The notes below the pieces were generated by a model, which did no database searches, was not told the origin of the DNA, and saw nothing but the letters and a program-made list of their open reading frames with translations. DNA of 13,540 nt from Deltaproteobacteria bacterium. Lineage in GTDB: Bacteria; Desulfobacterota; B13-G15. Position 1 is the stretch's first letter; each line of letters opens with the position of its first letter. Made by a program: the position numbers and the translations under genes. This document shows, one piece after another, positions 7,165 through 13,540 of this stretch. The DNA is taken from contig QMLK01000007.1 in NCBI GenBank assembly GCA_003646705.1, positions 1-13,540 on the forward strand. Reading direction: 5' to 3'.

Positions 7165-8624
7165 GCGGCCTCCTCTACGCCCTCTCCCTTCCCGGGTGGG
7201 GACTTTGGCCTCTGGCTTGGTTCTCCCTGCTGCCCCTTTTGGTGGCGTTGAGGAAAAGGGGCAGGAGGGATGGCCTCTTGTTGGGCCTTTTGGCCGGCAC
7301 GGTTGCCTCCTTGGGGGCCCTCTACTGGGTCGTGGTCGCGGTAAATCGTTACGGGGAGATCCCCCTCCCCTTGGCCCTTCCCATCCTCCTGCTCCTGGCC
7401 CTTTACCTCGGTAGCTATTGGGGCCTCTTTGGCCTCGGGGCCACGGTGTTCCTTGAGAGGGGGGGCGTCCTCTCTTCGGTGGGCATATCCGCCCTCTGGG
7501 TCCTGTTGGAGTTCCTGCGCGCCCACCTCCTGACGGGCTTCCCGTGGGGGATGTTGGCCCACTCCCAATACAAGCTGGTGCCGCTCCTGCAGATCTGCGA
7601 CCTCACGGGCGCCTATGGGCTGTCCTTCCTCATCGCCTTGGGCAACGGGGCGCTGTTCCTCCTGTTGGAGGAGCGCAGGCCCTGGGGGTTGGTCCTCTTC
7701 GGGGCCCTCTTGCTGACGGCCCTCTCCTACGGCCTCGTGAGGCTCAAGACCCCCTTTGCCGGGGGGTCCATCCGGGTAGGGGTCGTGCAGGGCAACGTGG
7801 ATCAGGCCATCAAGTGGGATGAGGCCCGTAAGAGGGCCATCTTGCTCCTCCACAGGGGGCTGACCCTGGGCCTCAAAGGGGGCGATCCACGCCTCGTGAT
7901 ATGGCCGGAGACGGCCTTCCCTGGTTACTTCCCCGAAGGGGAGCTCTCCCAAACGTTGAAGGAGATCCCACGGGAGATGGGGGCCTATTTCCTCTTCGGG
8001 GCCCTCTCCAGGGAGGGGGGAAAGGTCTTCAACAGCGCCGTGCTCCTCTCCCCTTCGGGGGCCCCCTTGGGGCGCTATGACAAACTGCACTTGGTCCCCT
8101 TCGGGGAGTTCATCCCCCTGCGGAGGTACCTTGAGCCCCTCTTCGGGCAGTTGGCGAGCCTCGGGGACATCACCCCGGGCGAGGAGATGACCGTCTTTCG
8201 CCTCCCTGAGGGGGACTTCTCCGTCCTCATATGCTTTGAGGTGATCTTCCCCGAACTGGCCAGGGCGGCCGTCCTTCGAGGGGCGGACTTCTTGGTCACC
8301 ATCACCAACGACGCCTGGTTCGGCAGGACCGCCGCCCCCTATCAGCATCTCGCCCAGGTGGTCTTCAGGGCTGTGGAGAACAGGGTGTGGTTTGCACGGG
8401 CCGCCAATACCGGCATCAGCGCCATCGTGGACCCCTGGGGGAGGGTCCTCAAGGCCACAGGGATCTTCACAAAGGAGGCCTTCGTGGCCGAAGTGGGGAT
8501 CAGGGAGGGGCCCTTCACCCTCTATTGCCGCTGGGGGGACCTCTTCGTCCTCGGCTGTGTCGGGCTCTTCATCCTCTCAGCTTGGCCTCGAAGACCCAGT
8601 CGTGGCCGATCCTCCTCAACGTGA
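7146..8624 (+). CDS. lnt: Apolipoprotein N-acyltransferase
   Basis: A 492-residue inner-membrane enzyme that adds the third fatty acid to the N-terminal cysteine of lipoproteins, the last step of their maturation in diderm bacteria. The first 200 residues hold several hydrophobic helices (about six). Residues about 208-455 are a nitrilase-type periplasmic domain. The catalytic triad is complete: E255 (WPETAFP), K313 (YDKLHLVPFGEF, with E321) and C363 (ICFEVIFPE). TNDAWFG and AVENRVWFARAANTGISAIVDPWG follow, and a last helix lies near residues 472-487. Length is close to E. coli Lnt (512). The start overlaps the end of the DegT-type gene by 19 bp. The basic tail (PRRPSRGRSSST) is encoded within the 3' end of ribD on the other strand, a 56-bp overlap, so the terminal residues may be recent additions. 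This gene is the main evidence for an outer membrane. Confidence 0.95.
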   Translation: MGLALLSGLLYALSLPGWGLWPLAWFSLLPLLVALRKRGRRDGLLLGLLAGTVASLGALYWVVVAVNRYGEIPLPLALPILLLLALYLGSYWGLFGLGATVFLERGGVLSSVGISALWVLLEFLRAHLLTGFPWGMLAHSQYKLVPLLQICDLTGAYGLSFLIALGNGALFLLLEERRPWGLVLFGALLLTALSYGLVRLKTPFAGGSIRVGVVQGNVDQAIKWDEARKRAILLLHRGLTLGLKGGDPRLVIWPETAFPGYFPEGELSQTLKEIPREMGAYFLFGALSREGGKVFNSAVLLSPSGAPLGRYDKLHLVPFGEFIPLRRYLEPLFGQLASLGDITPGEEMTVFRLPEGDFSVLICFEVIFPELARAAVLRGADFLVTITNDAWFGRTAAPYQHLAQVVFRAVENRVWFARAANTGISAIVDPWGRVLKATGIFTKEAFVAEVGIREGPFTLYCRWGDLFVLGCVGLFILSAWPRRPSRGRSSST

Positions 8625-9648
8625 CCCCCTTTAGGGCCCTGGCCTCCCCGATGGTCCTCACCCCGAGGTCCCCTATGGCCTCGACCCCGCGACCGATGAG
8701 CGAGGGGGCCACGATCACCACCATCTCGTCGGCAAGGCCTTCCCGGAGGAAGGAGGTGATCACCGCCTGTCCCCCCTCCACCAGGAGGCTGAGGACGCCC
8801 CTCGAGGCCAACTCCCTGAGGAGCCGAGGGAGCTCCACCCGTTCCCTCCCGACCTCCACCACCTCTGTGCCCCTCTGGCGGAGGGCCAGGATTTTGTCCC
8901 TCGGGGCTCCAGAGGCGGTGGCGATGAGGGTAGGGGGCTCTCCCTGAAGGACCTTGGCCTCCAGGGGTATCCTCAGGTGCGAATCGAGGACCACCCTGAG
9001 GGGGTTCCTCCCCCTGACCATCCTCACGGTAAGCTGCGGGTCATCGGCCAGCACCGTCCCTATCCCCACCAGGACGGCGTCGTGGGTGGCCCGCAGCCGA
9101 TGGGCGAAGCGCCTCGCCCCTTCGGAGCTGATCCATCTGGAGTCCCCGGTGGAGGTGGCGATCCTGCCGTCGAGGCTCTGGGCGTACTTCAGCGTGACTA
9201 AGGGGAGCCCTTCCTCGTGGTACTTGAAGTAGGCCCTGTTGAGTTCCCTGCCCTCTGCCTCAAGGACCCCTGTCCTCACCCTGACGCCGTGCTCCCGTAG
9301 GAACTGGACCCCCTTGCCCGCCACCTGAGGGTTGGGGTCGATGTTCCCCACCACCACCTCCTTGATCCCGGACTCCAGGATGGCCTCGACACAGGGAGGG
9401 GTCTTCCCCCAGTGGCAGCAGGGCTCGAGGTTCACGTAGAGGGTGGCCCCCTCAAAGGGCCCCTGGGCCTTCCTCATGGCCTCCACCTCGGCGTGGGCCC
9501 CTCCGAAGCGCCGGTGATAGCCCTCCGCGATGACCTTGCCGTCCTTGACGATGAGTGCCCCGACCATGGGGTTGGGGCTCACCCAGCCGAGGCCCCTCCT
9601 CGCCAGATGGAGGACCCTGCGCATATAGATCTCGTCTTCACCCCTCAT
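8569..9648 (-). CDS. ribD: Bifunctional riboflavin biosynthesis protein RibD (deaminase/reductase)
   Basis: A 359-residue two-domain enzyme for the second and third steps of riboflavin synthesis from GTP. The N-terminal deaminase domain (about 1-145) has the zinc site HAEVEA (H52, with catalytic E54) and PCCHWGKTPPC (C77, C86), plus SPNPMVGA. The C-terminal reductase domain (about 148-359) has LKYAQSLDGRIAT (K154, D160), DSRWISSEGARR, a nucleotide-binding stretch around GIGTVLADDPQLTVR and LLVEGGQAVITSFL. Length is usual. The start is the ATG at 9648; there is no strong Shine-Dalgarno. A weak promoter is possible, TTGCCC (9695-9690) with TAAATT (9671-9666). The 88-bp upstream gap is too short for an FMN riboswitch and I see none. 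No other rib gene is in the window, so ribD is detached from its pathway partners here. Its 3' end overlaps lnt on the opposite strand. Confidence 0.95.
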   Translation of the reverse strand: MRGEDEIYMRRVLHLARRGLGWVSPNPMVGALIVKDGKVIAEGYHRRFGGAHAEVEAMRKAQGPFEGATLYVNLEPCCHWGKTPPCVEAILESGIKEVVVGNIDPNPQVAGKGVQFLREHGVRVRTGVLEAEGRELNRAYFKYHEEGLPLVTLKYAQSLDGRIATSTGDSRWISSEGARRFAHRLRATHDAVLVGIGTVLADDPQLTVRMVRGRNPLRVVLDSHLRIPLEAKVLQGEPPTLIATASGAPRDKILALRQRGTEVVEVGRERVELPRLLRELASRGVLSLLVEGGQAVITSFLREGLADEMVVIVAPSLIGRGVEAIGDLGVRTIGEARALKGVTLRRIGHDWVFEAKLRG

Positions 9649-9699
9649 GTCCCTGGCCTTCGGCTAATTTACATCTATTTGGGGGAAAAGGGCAAAATC

Positions 9700-9728
9700 T
9701 TGACATCTATCCCCCCGAGGACCAGAAT
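9700..9728 (+). promoter_or_regulatory. Candidate promoter of tRNA-Leu
   Basis: A perfect TTGACA (9700-9705), a 17-base spacer and CAGAAT (9723-9728, 4 of 6 matches) lie directly before the tRNA gene. Predicted start of transcription is near 9735, only about two bases before the mature 5' end at 9737. An AATAAT at 9726-9731 looks better as a -10 box but would need a 20-base spacer. Confidence 0.45.
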
Positions 9729-9736
9729 AATCTTGG

Positions 9737-9824
9737 GCCTGGATGGCGGAATTGGCAGACGCAAGGGACTTAAAATCCCTTGGGGCATCGCCCCGTGCGG
9801 GTTCGAGGCCCGCTCCAGGCACCA
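9737..9824 (+). tRNA. tRNA-Leu (anticodon UAA), CCA encoded
   Basis: An 88-base class II tRNA. The acceptor stem pairs GCCTGGA (9737-9743) with TCCAGGC (9814-9820), followed by the discriminator A and a gene-encoded CCA. The anticodon arm is AGGGA-CTTAAAA-TCCCT, giving anticodon TAA, which reads UUA and UUG leucine codons. The long variable arm GGGGC-ATC-GCCCC is typical of leucine tRNAs. The T arm is GCGGG-TTCGAGG-CCCGC. It stands alone between ribD (divergent) and the hydrolase gene (convergent, 29 bp away). No U-tract terminator is visible after it. Confidence 0.97.
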
Positions 9825-9853
9825 AATTTGGGTTCCACCTCCCCCACTGGGGA

Positions 9854-10792
9854 TCAACCCCCGGTTTCCTTTAGGGCCTTCACGAGGTCGTTCCGGCCGA
9901 GAAACTCGACGGTCCGTAGAAGAAGGACCTGCACGGCTTCGAGGTGGGCTTTCGGGGGGAAGAAGCGCAAGAAGTCGGTATGCCACATCTCTGCATAGCG
10001 GAGCTTCTCCCTCTGGAAGTCCTCCACGCCCTTCACCCTCAGGGAGACCTCCTCGATGAAGTCGTTGAGGTTCCTCCAGAACCCCCTGAAGAAGGCCTCT
10101 ATCCTTTCCCTGCCCAGGAGGAAACCGTTGTGGCCCAAGCAGAGGGCCGAGCAGGGAACCGCCTCGAGCTTCTTGGCCGAGGAGATGTACTGTTCGAGAT
10201 TCCAGAAGGGGTTGGGGCGGGGGCCCGTGGGGGATCGATGGAGCCACCCCCCGAGGGCGTCCGAGACCAGCAACACCTCCCCGTCCAGGAGCAGCGATAT
10301 CGAACAGGGCGAGTGGCCTGGGGTGGAGAGGACCTTCAGTTCGTGCCCCCCGAGGTCCAGGACTTGGCCGTCCTCCAGGACCTCCTCCACGAAGACCCTC
10401 GACCCTTCAGGGGGGCGGGGCAAGCCCAGTTCCCTCCTCAAGGCCTCGCCCGTCTGCCCTCCCACCGCTTTGAACCTCTCCCACACCTTGTCCCGCGAGA
10501 GGGCCCTCTGGGCCTCCGAGGAACCGTAGATCCTCACCTCAGGGTTGTGGCCCTTGAGGACCGAGAGGGCCATCAGGTGATCTGCGTGGGCGTGAAGCAC
10601 GAAGGCCCTCCTTATCTCCTCGAGGCCGAAACCCAAGGTCCGAGCCCCTTCCTCCAGCAGGGAGTAGAGGGGAGAGAGTCCGCCCTCTATGAGGATCGGC
10701 TCCTCTGCCTTCAAGAGGTAGAGGTTGAAGGGGACGCCCAGACAGTAGAGGTCTTCCGTGACCTGGTTCAGCCAGCCTTCTGCCTTGCCCAA
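9854..10792 (-). CDS. Metallo-beta-lactamase-fold hydrolase
   Basis: A 312-residue soluble protein of the MBL superfamily, probably closest to glyoxalase II-type hydrolases. With the TTG start all metal ligands are present: HAHADH (H67, H69, D71, H72), H160 in STPGHSPCS, D178 in LVSDALGG and H221 in CLGHNGF. A two-metal site is therefore expected. The substrate is not clear from sequence. The C-terminal 90 residues are helical and charged (FFRGFWRNLNDFIEEV...) with no family I can name. The start is uncertain because there is no ATG near the domain: TTG at 10792, with GAGGA nine bases upstream, overlaps polX by 25 bp. A CTG at 10771 would overlap the polX stop as CTGA. The open frame extends up to 10843 inside polX. 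Position suggests co-translation with polX, but no shared function is known to me. Confidence 0.8.
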   Translation of the reverse strand: MGKAEGWLNQVTEDLYCLGVPFNLYLLKAEEPILIEGGLSPLYSLLEEGARTLGFGLEEIRRAFVLHAHADHLMALSVLKGHNPEVRIYGSSEAQRALSRDKVWERFKAVGGQTGEALRRELGLPRPPEGSRVFVEEVLEDGQVLDLGGHELKVLSTPGHSPCSISLLLDGEVLLVSDALGGWLHRSPTGPRPNPFWNLEQYISSAKKLEAVPCSALCLGHNGFLLGRERIEAFFRGFWRNLNDFIEEVSLRVKGVEDFQREKLRYAEMWHTDFLRFFPPKAHLEAVQVLLLRTVEFLGRNDLVKALKETGG

Positions 10793-12492
10793 CGGAGGAG
10801 TTCCTCGTAGTCGAGGCTGTTGAGGAGGTCCTGGGGTTCGCACCAGCCGCGCCTGGCCACGCCCACCCCCAGGTCTATCATCCAGAGCTGTCCGAGGTTG
10901 TGGGCATCGGTCCCTATGGCGAGCTTGACCCCCTGGTCCCTCGCCCTGCGGACGTAGAGGTCGTTCAAGTCGAGGCGGTCGTAATAGGCGTTTATCTCCA
11001 AGGCGGTACCGGTCTTGGCCGCCTGTTCTATCAGCCGTTCCACGTCCACACGGTAGCCCTCTCGGGTGGAGATCAGACGACCCGTGGGGTGGGCGATGAC
11101 GTGTACGTAGGGGTTCTCCATGGCCCTTAGGATCCGTTCCGTGACGTCCTCCTCCTTCCGCCAGGAGTGGATGGCGGCTATCACCAGGTCGAGCTCTTGA
11201 AGGACCTCATCGGGGTAGTCGAGGGAGCCATCGGGCAGGATGTCCACCTCCGTGCCGGCCAAGAGCTTCGCCCCCCGGGAGCTCCTGTTGAGCTCCCGGA
11301 TCCGTTCGACCTTCTCCATCAGCCTCTTCACGTCGAGCCCTCGGGCGTATCTGGCCCCCTGGGAGTGGTCACAGATGGCGATGTACTGCCAACCGCGCTG
11401 GGAGGCCTCCTGAAGCAACTGTTCCAAGGTGCCGGTGCCGTCCGAGTACCTGGAGTGCACGTGCAGGTCCCCCTTGACCTCTCCGTATTCGACCAGCTGC
11501 GGCAACCTCCCGGCCGCTGCGGCCTCCACCTCCCCGAGGTCCTCCCTCAACTCCGGTGGGACCCAGCAGAGCCCCAAGGCCCTGTAGATGTCCTCTTCCT
11601 CCTCGCCGCCGATCCGATCCTCGCCCCTGAAGACCCCGTACTCGGAGATCTTCAGGCCCAGCCCCTTGGCGATGGTCCGCAGGTGGATGTTGTGCTGCTT
11701 GGAGCCGGTGAAGTACTGAAGGGCCGCCCCGTAGGACTCCTTCGGCACCACCCGGAGGTCTACCTGGTAACGGTCGCGAAAGATCACAGACCCCTTGGTC
11801 TCGCCCGCTGCCAGGACCCTCGTGATCCCGGGGAGGTGAACGAAGCGGTCGATGATCCCGCGACCGTCCGAGCCCGTACAGAGGATGTCGATGTCCCCCA
11901 CCGTCTCCTTCATCCTCCTGAAGGAACCGCAGGCCGAGATGGACCTCACCGCAGGGAACTTCTCCATCTCCCCGATGACCTCCTGGACGAGGGGGTAGGC
12001 CAGGCCCAAGGGGATCCGCTCGCTCATCTTCTCGTAGAGCTCAAGGCCCTTTTTGATGTTCTCCACCTTCTTCTGGCCCATGCCGGGGAGCTTGGCCAAG
12101 GAGCCGTCGGACAGGACCCTTTTGAAGTCCTCTACACTCCTCACCCCCAGTTGATCGTAGGCGAGCTTCAGGGTCTTGGGCCCTATCCCCTGGACATCCA
12201 TGAGTCCCAGCAGGTCCTGGGGGACCTGGGAGATCACCTCGTCGTACTTGCGGATCCTGCCCGTCTCTATGTACTCGGCTATCTTCTTGGCGATGCGTTC
12301 ACCGATGCCCGGGATCTTGACCAGGGCCCCTACCCCTCCATCCCTGTAGATCTCCTCTACCTCGGTGGGGTAGTCCTCCAGGACCCGGGAGGCCTTGCGG
12401 TAGGCCCCTATCTTGAAGGGGTTCTCCCCCAAGAAGTCCAGGGCGTCGGCCATCTTGGAGAAGAGCTCAGCCAGGACCTTGTTGTTGCCCAT
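10768..12492 (-). CDS. polX: DNA polymerase/3'-5' exonuclease PolX
   Basis: A 574-residue repair enzyme (B. subtilis PolX is about 570), which fills short gaps and trims 3' ends. The N-terminal domain holds helix-hairpin-helix motifs KIPGIGERIAKK (59-70), DVQGIGPKTL (99-108) and KLPGMGQKKV (134-143), which grip DNA. The polymerase site is CGSFRRMKETVGDIDIL with D200 and D202, and D245 in YQVDLRVV. The C-terminal PHP exonuclease domain (about 350-574) keeps its metal ligands: H354 and H356 in DLHVHSRYSDG, D361, H386, E415, H442, H468, D529 and H531. Both activities should be intact. The ATG at 12492 is chosen because it is where family homology begins and GAGGTGAG lies just upstream; the frame stays open to 12603 without homology. 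That ribosome-binding site is inside a hairpin. The stop lies within the start region of the MBL-fold gene. Confidence 0.95.
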   Translation of the reverse strand: MGNNKVLAELFSKMADALDFLGENPFKIGAYRKASRVLEDYPTEVEEIYRDGGVGALVKIPGIGERIAKKIAEYIETGRIRKYDEVISQVPQDLLGLMDVQGIGPKTLKLAYDQLGVRSVEDFKRVLSDGSLAKLPGMGQKKVENIKKGLELYEKMSERIPLGLAYPLVQEVIGEMEKFPAVRSISACGSFRRMKETVGDIDILCTGSDGRGIIDRFVHLPGITRVLAAGETKGSVIFRDRYQVDLRVVPKESYGAALQYFTGSKQHNIHLRTIAKGLGLKISEYGVFRGEDRIGGEEEEDIYRALGLCWVPPELREDLGEVEAAAAGRLPQLVEYGEVKGDLHVHSRYSDGTGTLEQLLQEASQRGWQYIAICDHSQGARYARGLDVKRLMEKVERIRELNRSSRGAKLLAGTEVDILPDGSLDYPDEVLQELDLVIAAIHSWRKEEDVTERILRAMENPYVHVIAHPTGRLISTREGYRVDVERLIEQAAKTGTALEINAYYDRLDLNDLYVRRARDQGVKLAIGTDAHNLGQLWMIDLGVGVARRGWCEPQDLLNSLDYEELLRWARQKAG

Positions 12493-12494
12493 CT

Positions 12495-12515
12495 CCCTCA
12501 CCTCAACTGTGAGGG
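12495..12515 (-). promoter_or_regulatory. Hairpin covering the polX ribosome-binding site
   Basis: In the polX mRNA, CCCTCAC (12515-12509) can pair perfectly with GTGAGGG (12501-12495) across the 7-base loop AGTTGAG. The 3' arm is part of the Shine-Dalgarno region and ends two bases before the ATG. A 7-bp stem with five G-C pairs could limit translation of polX until it is melted or bound by a factor. The pairing is seen directly; the regulatory effect is inferred. Confidence 0.4.
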
Positions 12516-12570
12516 TAACTCCATCCCGAGGGCTTTTCAAGGGCACCGAGGAGCGTGTATCCTCGCTGGG

Positions 12571-13540
12571 GTGAAGGTCAAGAGGACCCCCCAAGAGTTC
12601 CAAGTGGAGGAGGTGGTGGAGATCTCCCCCGGGCAGAAGGGGGAATACGCCCTCTATCGCCTCAGCAAGTGGGGAGCCAACACCCTGGACGTGTTGCGGG
12701 ATGTGGCCAGGAGGATGGGGGTTCCCTTCTCCTCCATCGGCTACGGAGGGCTAAAGGACCGCCACGCCCTATCTCATCAGTACATCACCGTGCGAGGGGG
12801 TAGGACCCAGGACCTTCGGGGCAAGAACTACCGCCTCCATTACCTCGGCCCTTCGGAGGTCCCCATGGGCCGGGAGAAGGTGCTGGGCAATCGGTTCTCC
12901 ATCCTGGTGCGGGACCTGGATTTGGGGCCCGAGGAGGTGCAGCAGGAGGTGGAGTTGGTGCGCCTTTACGGCCTCCCCAACTACTTCGACGAGCAGCGCT
13001 TCGGCTCCGCTCGGCACGGCCAAGGCTTCGTCGCCAAGGAGCTGATCCTCGGGCACTACGAGAGGGCCTTGAGGCTCCTGCTGGCGGTCCCCTCCAGGTG
13101 GGACGAGGCGGCGGTGAAGAGGTTCAGGAGGTGCGTGGCGGAGAGCTGGGGGATTGGGCCAAGGGCATCGACCTGGCGCCCACGCCCTGGGAGCGGCGGC
13201 TCCTGGAATTCCTGAGGGGGAAGAGGCCCTCCAAGGGCACCTTGAAGAAGGCCTTCTCCCTGCTGGACAGGGAACAGATGGCCCTGCTACTCATGGCCTA
13301 CCAGAGCTTCCTGTGGAACGAGACCGTGAAGGGGGTCCTCAAACGCCTCGGGGTGGAGACCTTCGCCGTCCCCCATCTGGTGGGTGAGCACCTCTTCTGG
13401 AGGAGGCTTGAAGAGGGGGCCCTGAGGGAACTCGAGGGCTTGGAGGTCCCCCTGCCCAGCCCACGGCTCCGAGGTCAAGGCCTTTGGAGGGAGGTCTTGG
13501 AGGAGGTCCTCGAGAGGGAGGGGATAGGGACCCTGGCCAA
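12571..13540 (+). CDS. truD: tRNA pseudouridine(13) synthase TruD, frameshifted and cut by the window end
   Basis: TruD makes pseudouridine at position 13 of certain tRNAs. The first part (194 codons, to 13152) has KVKRTPQEFQVEEV at the N-terminus and the catalytic motif GYGGLKDRHALSHQ with D63, then NYFDEQRFGSARHGQGF. This frame then runs into unrelated sequence and a stop at 13213-13215. TruD homology continues in another frame from 13152 (DWAKGIDLAPTPWERRLLEFL...), including the family motif AYQSFLWNE, and stays open for 129 codons to the window edge. The switch falls at a run of five Gs (13148-13152); a sixth G would restore one frame reading ESWGDWAKG. It could be a sequencing or assembly error or a real loss of function. 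The start is GTG at 12571 without a clear Shine-Dalgarno. A weak TTTCAA-17-TATCCT promoter (12535-12563) would start transcription next to it. Divergent from polX. Confidence 0.85.

Noticed and set aside
7008..8348. A 446-codon minus-strand open frame opposite lnt and the end of the DegT-type gene
   Set aside because: The translation is rich in Gly, Pro, Glu and Gln without recognisable domains, and Lnt on the other strand has all catalytic residues.
9671..9710. Repeated ACATCTAT (9671-9678 and 9703-9710) between ribD and tRNA-Leu
   Set aside because: An 8-base match found once, in an AT-richer gap, is too short to support a binding site.
9649..9736. An FMN riboswitch ahead of ribD
   Set aside because: The gap is only 88 bp, shared with the tRNA promoter, and shows none of the conserved FMN-element sequence.
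9842..9852. CCCC-ACT-GGGG hairpin after the tRNA as a terminator
   Set aside because: The stem is only 4 bp and no run of Ts follows on either strand.
11167..12570. A long open plus-strand frame antisense to polX, continuous with the truD frame
   Set aside because: Its translation is low-complexity and has no family motif, while the minus strand encodes a complete PolX. Long antisense frames are expected in GC-rich genes. TruD homology begins only at 12571.
13146..13153. Programmed -1 frameshift site in truD
   Set aside because: In the reading frame used (TGG GGG) the two codons cannot re-pair in the -1 frame in the X XXY YYZ manner. A one-base indel in the G run is simpler.

Overview
This window is GC-rich, gene-dense bacterial DNA, and I see no mobile element, CRISPR array or defence cluster. 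An apolipoprotein N-acyltransferase (Lnt) and a secreted LysM protein point to a diderm (Gram-negative type) bacterium. The gene order LysM protein - dprA - topA recalls Desulfobacterota-like lineages, but that is from memory and not tested. Arginine is often encoded by AGG and the proteins are rich in Glu, Arg and Lys, which would fit a thermophilic or deep-branching lineage. I cannot name the species.

Layout. On the minus strand at the left end is alaC, an alanine aminotransferase. A 136-bp divergent promoter region separates it from a long plus-strand operon: a secreted LysM protein, dprA, topA, a small Cys-containing TIGR04076-type protein, a 19-codon mini-ORF, a DegT-family sugar aminotransferase and lnt. 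From dprA onward each junction is a 3-bp gap or an overlap of 4 to 19 bp, so translational coupling is likely throughout. lnt runs tail to tail into ribD (minus strand) with a 56-bp overlap. ribD is divergent from a tRNA-Leu(UAA) gene. After the tRNA come two minus-strand genes, polX followed by a metallo-beta-lactamase-fold hydrolase whose start overlaps the polX end. At the right end truD (plus strand) is divergent from polX, carries an apparent one-base frameshift and is cut by the window edge.

The genes are mostly housekeeping: DNA uptake and recombination (DprA), supercoiling (TopA), repair synthesis (PolX), lipoprotein maturation (Lnt), riboflavin synthesis (RibD), tRNA modification (TruD) and amino acid metabolism (AlaC). 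No stretch over 300 bases lacks a gene; the longest gaps are 1192-1327, 9649-9736 and 12493-12570. I found no convincing new system. The points worth a second look are small-scale: a near-leaderless alaC transcript, the chained mini-ORF ahead of the sugar aminotransferase, a hairpin covering the polX ribosome-binding site, the truD frameshift and the lnt/ribD tail overlap.
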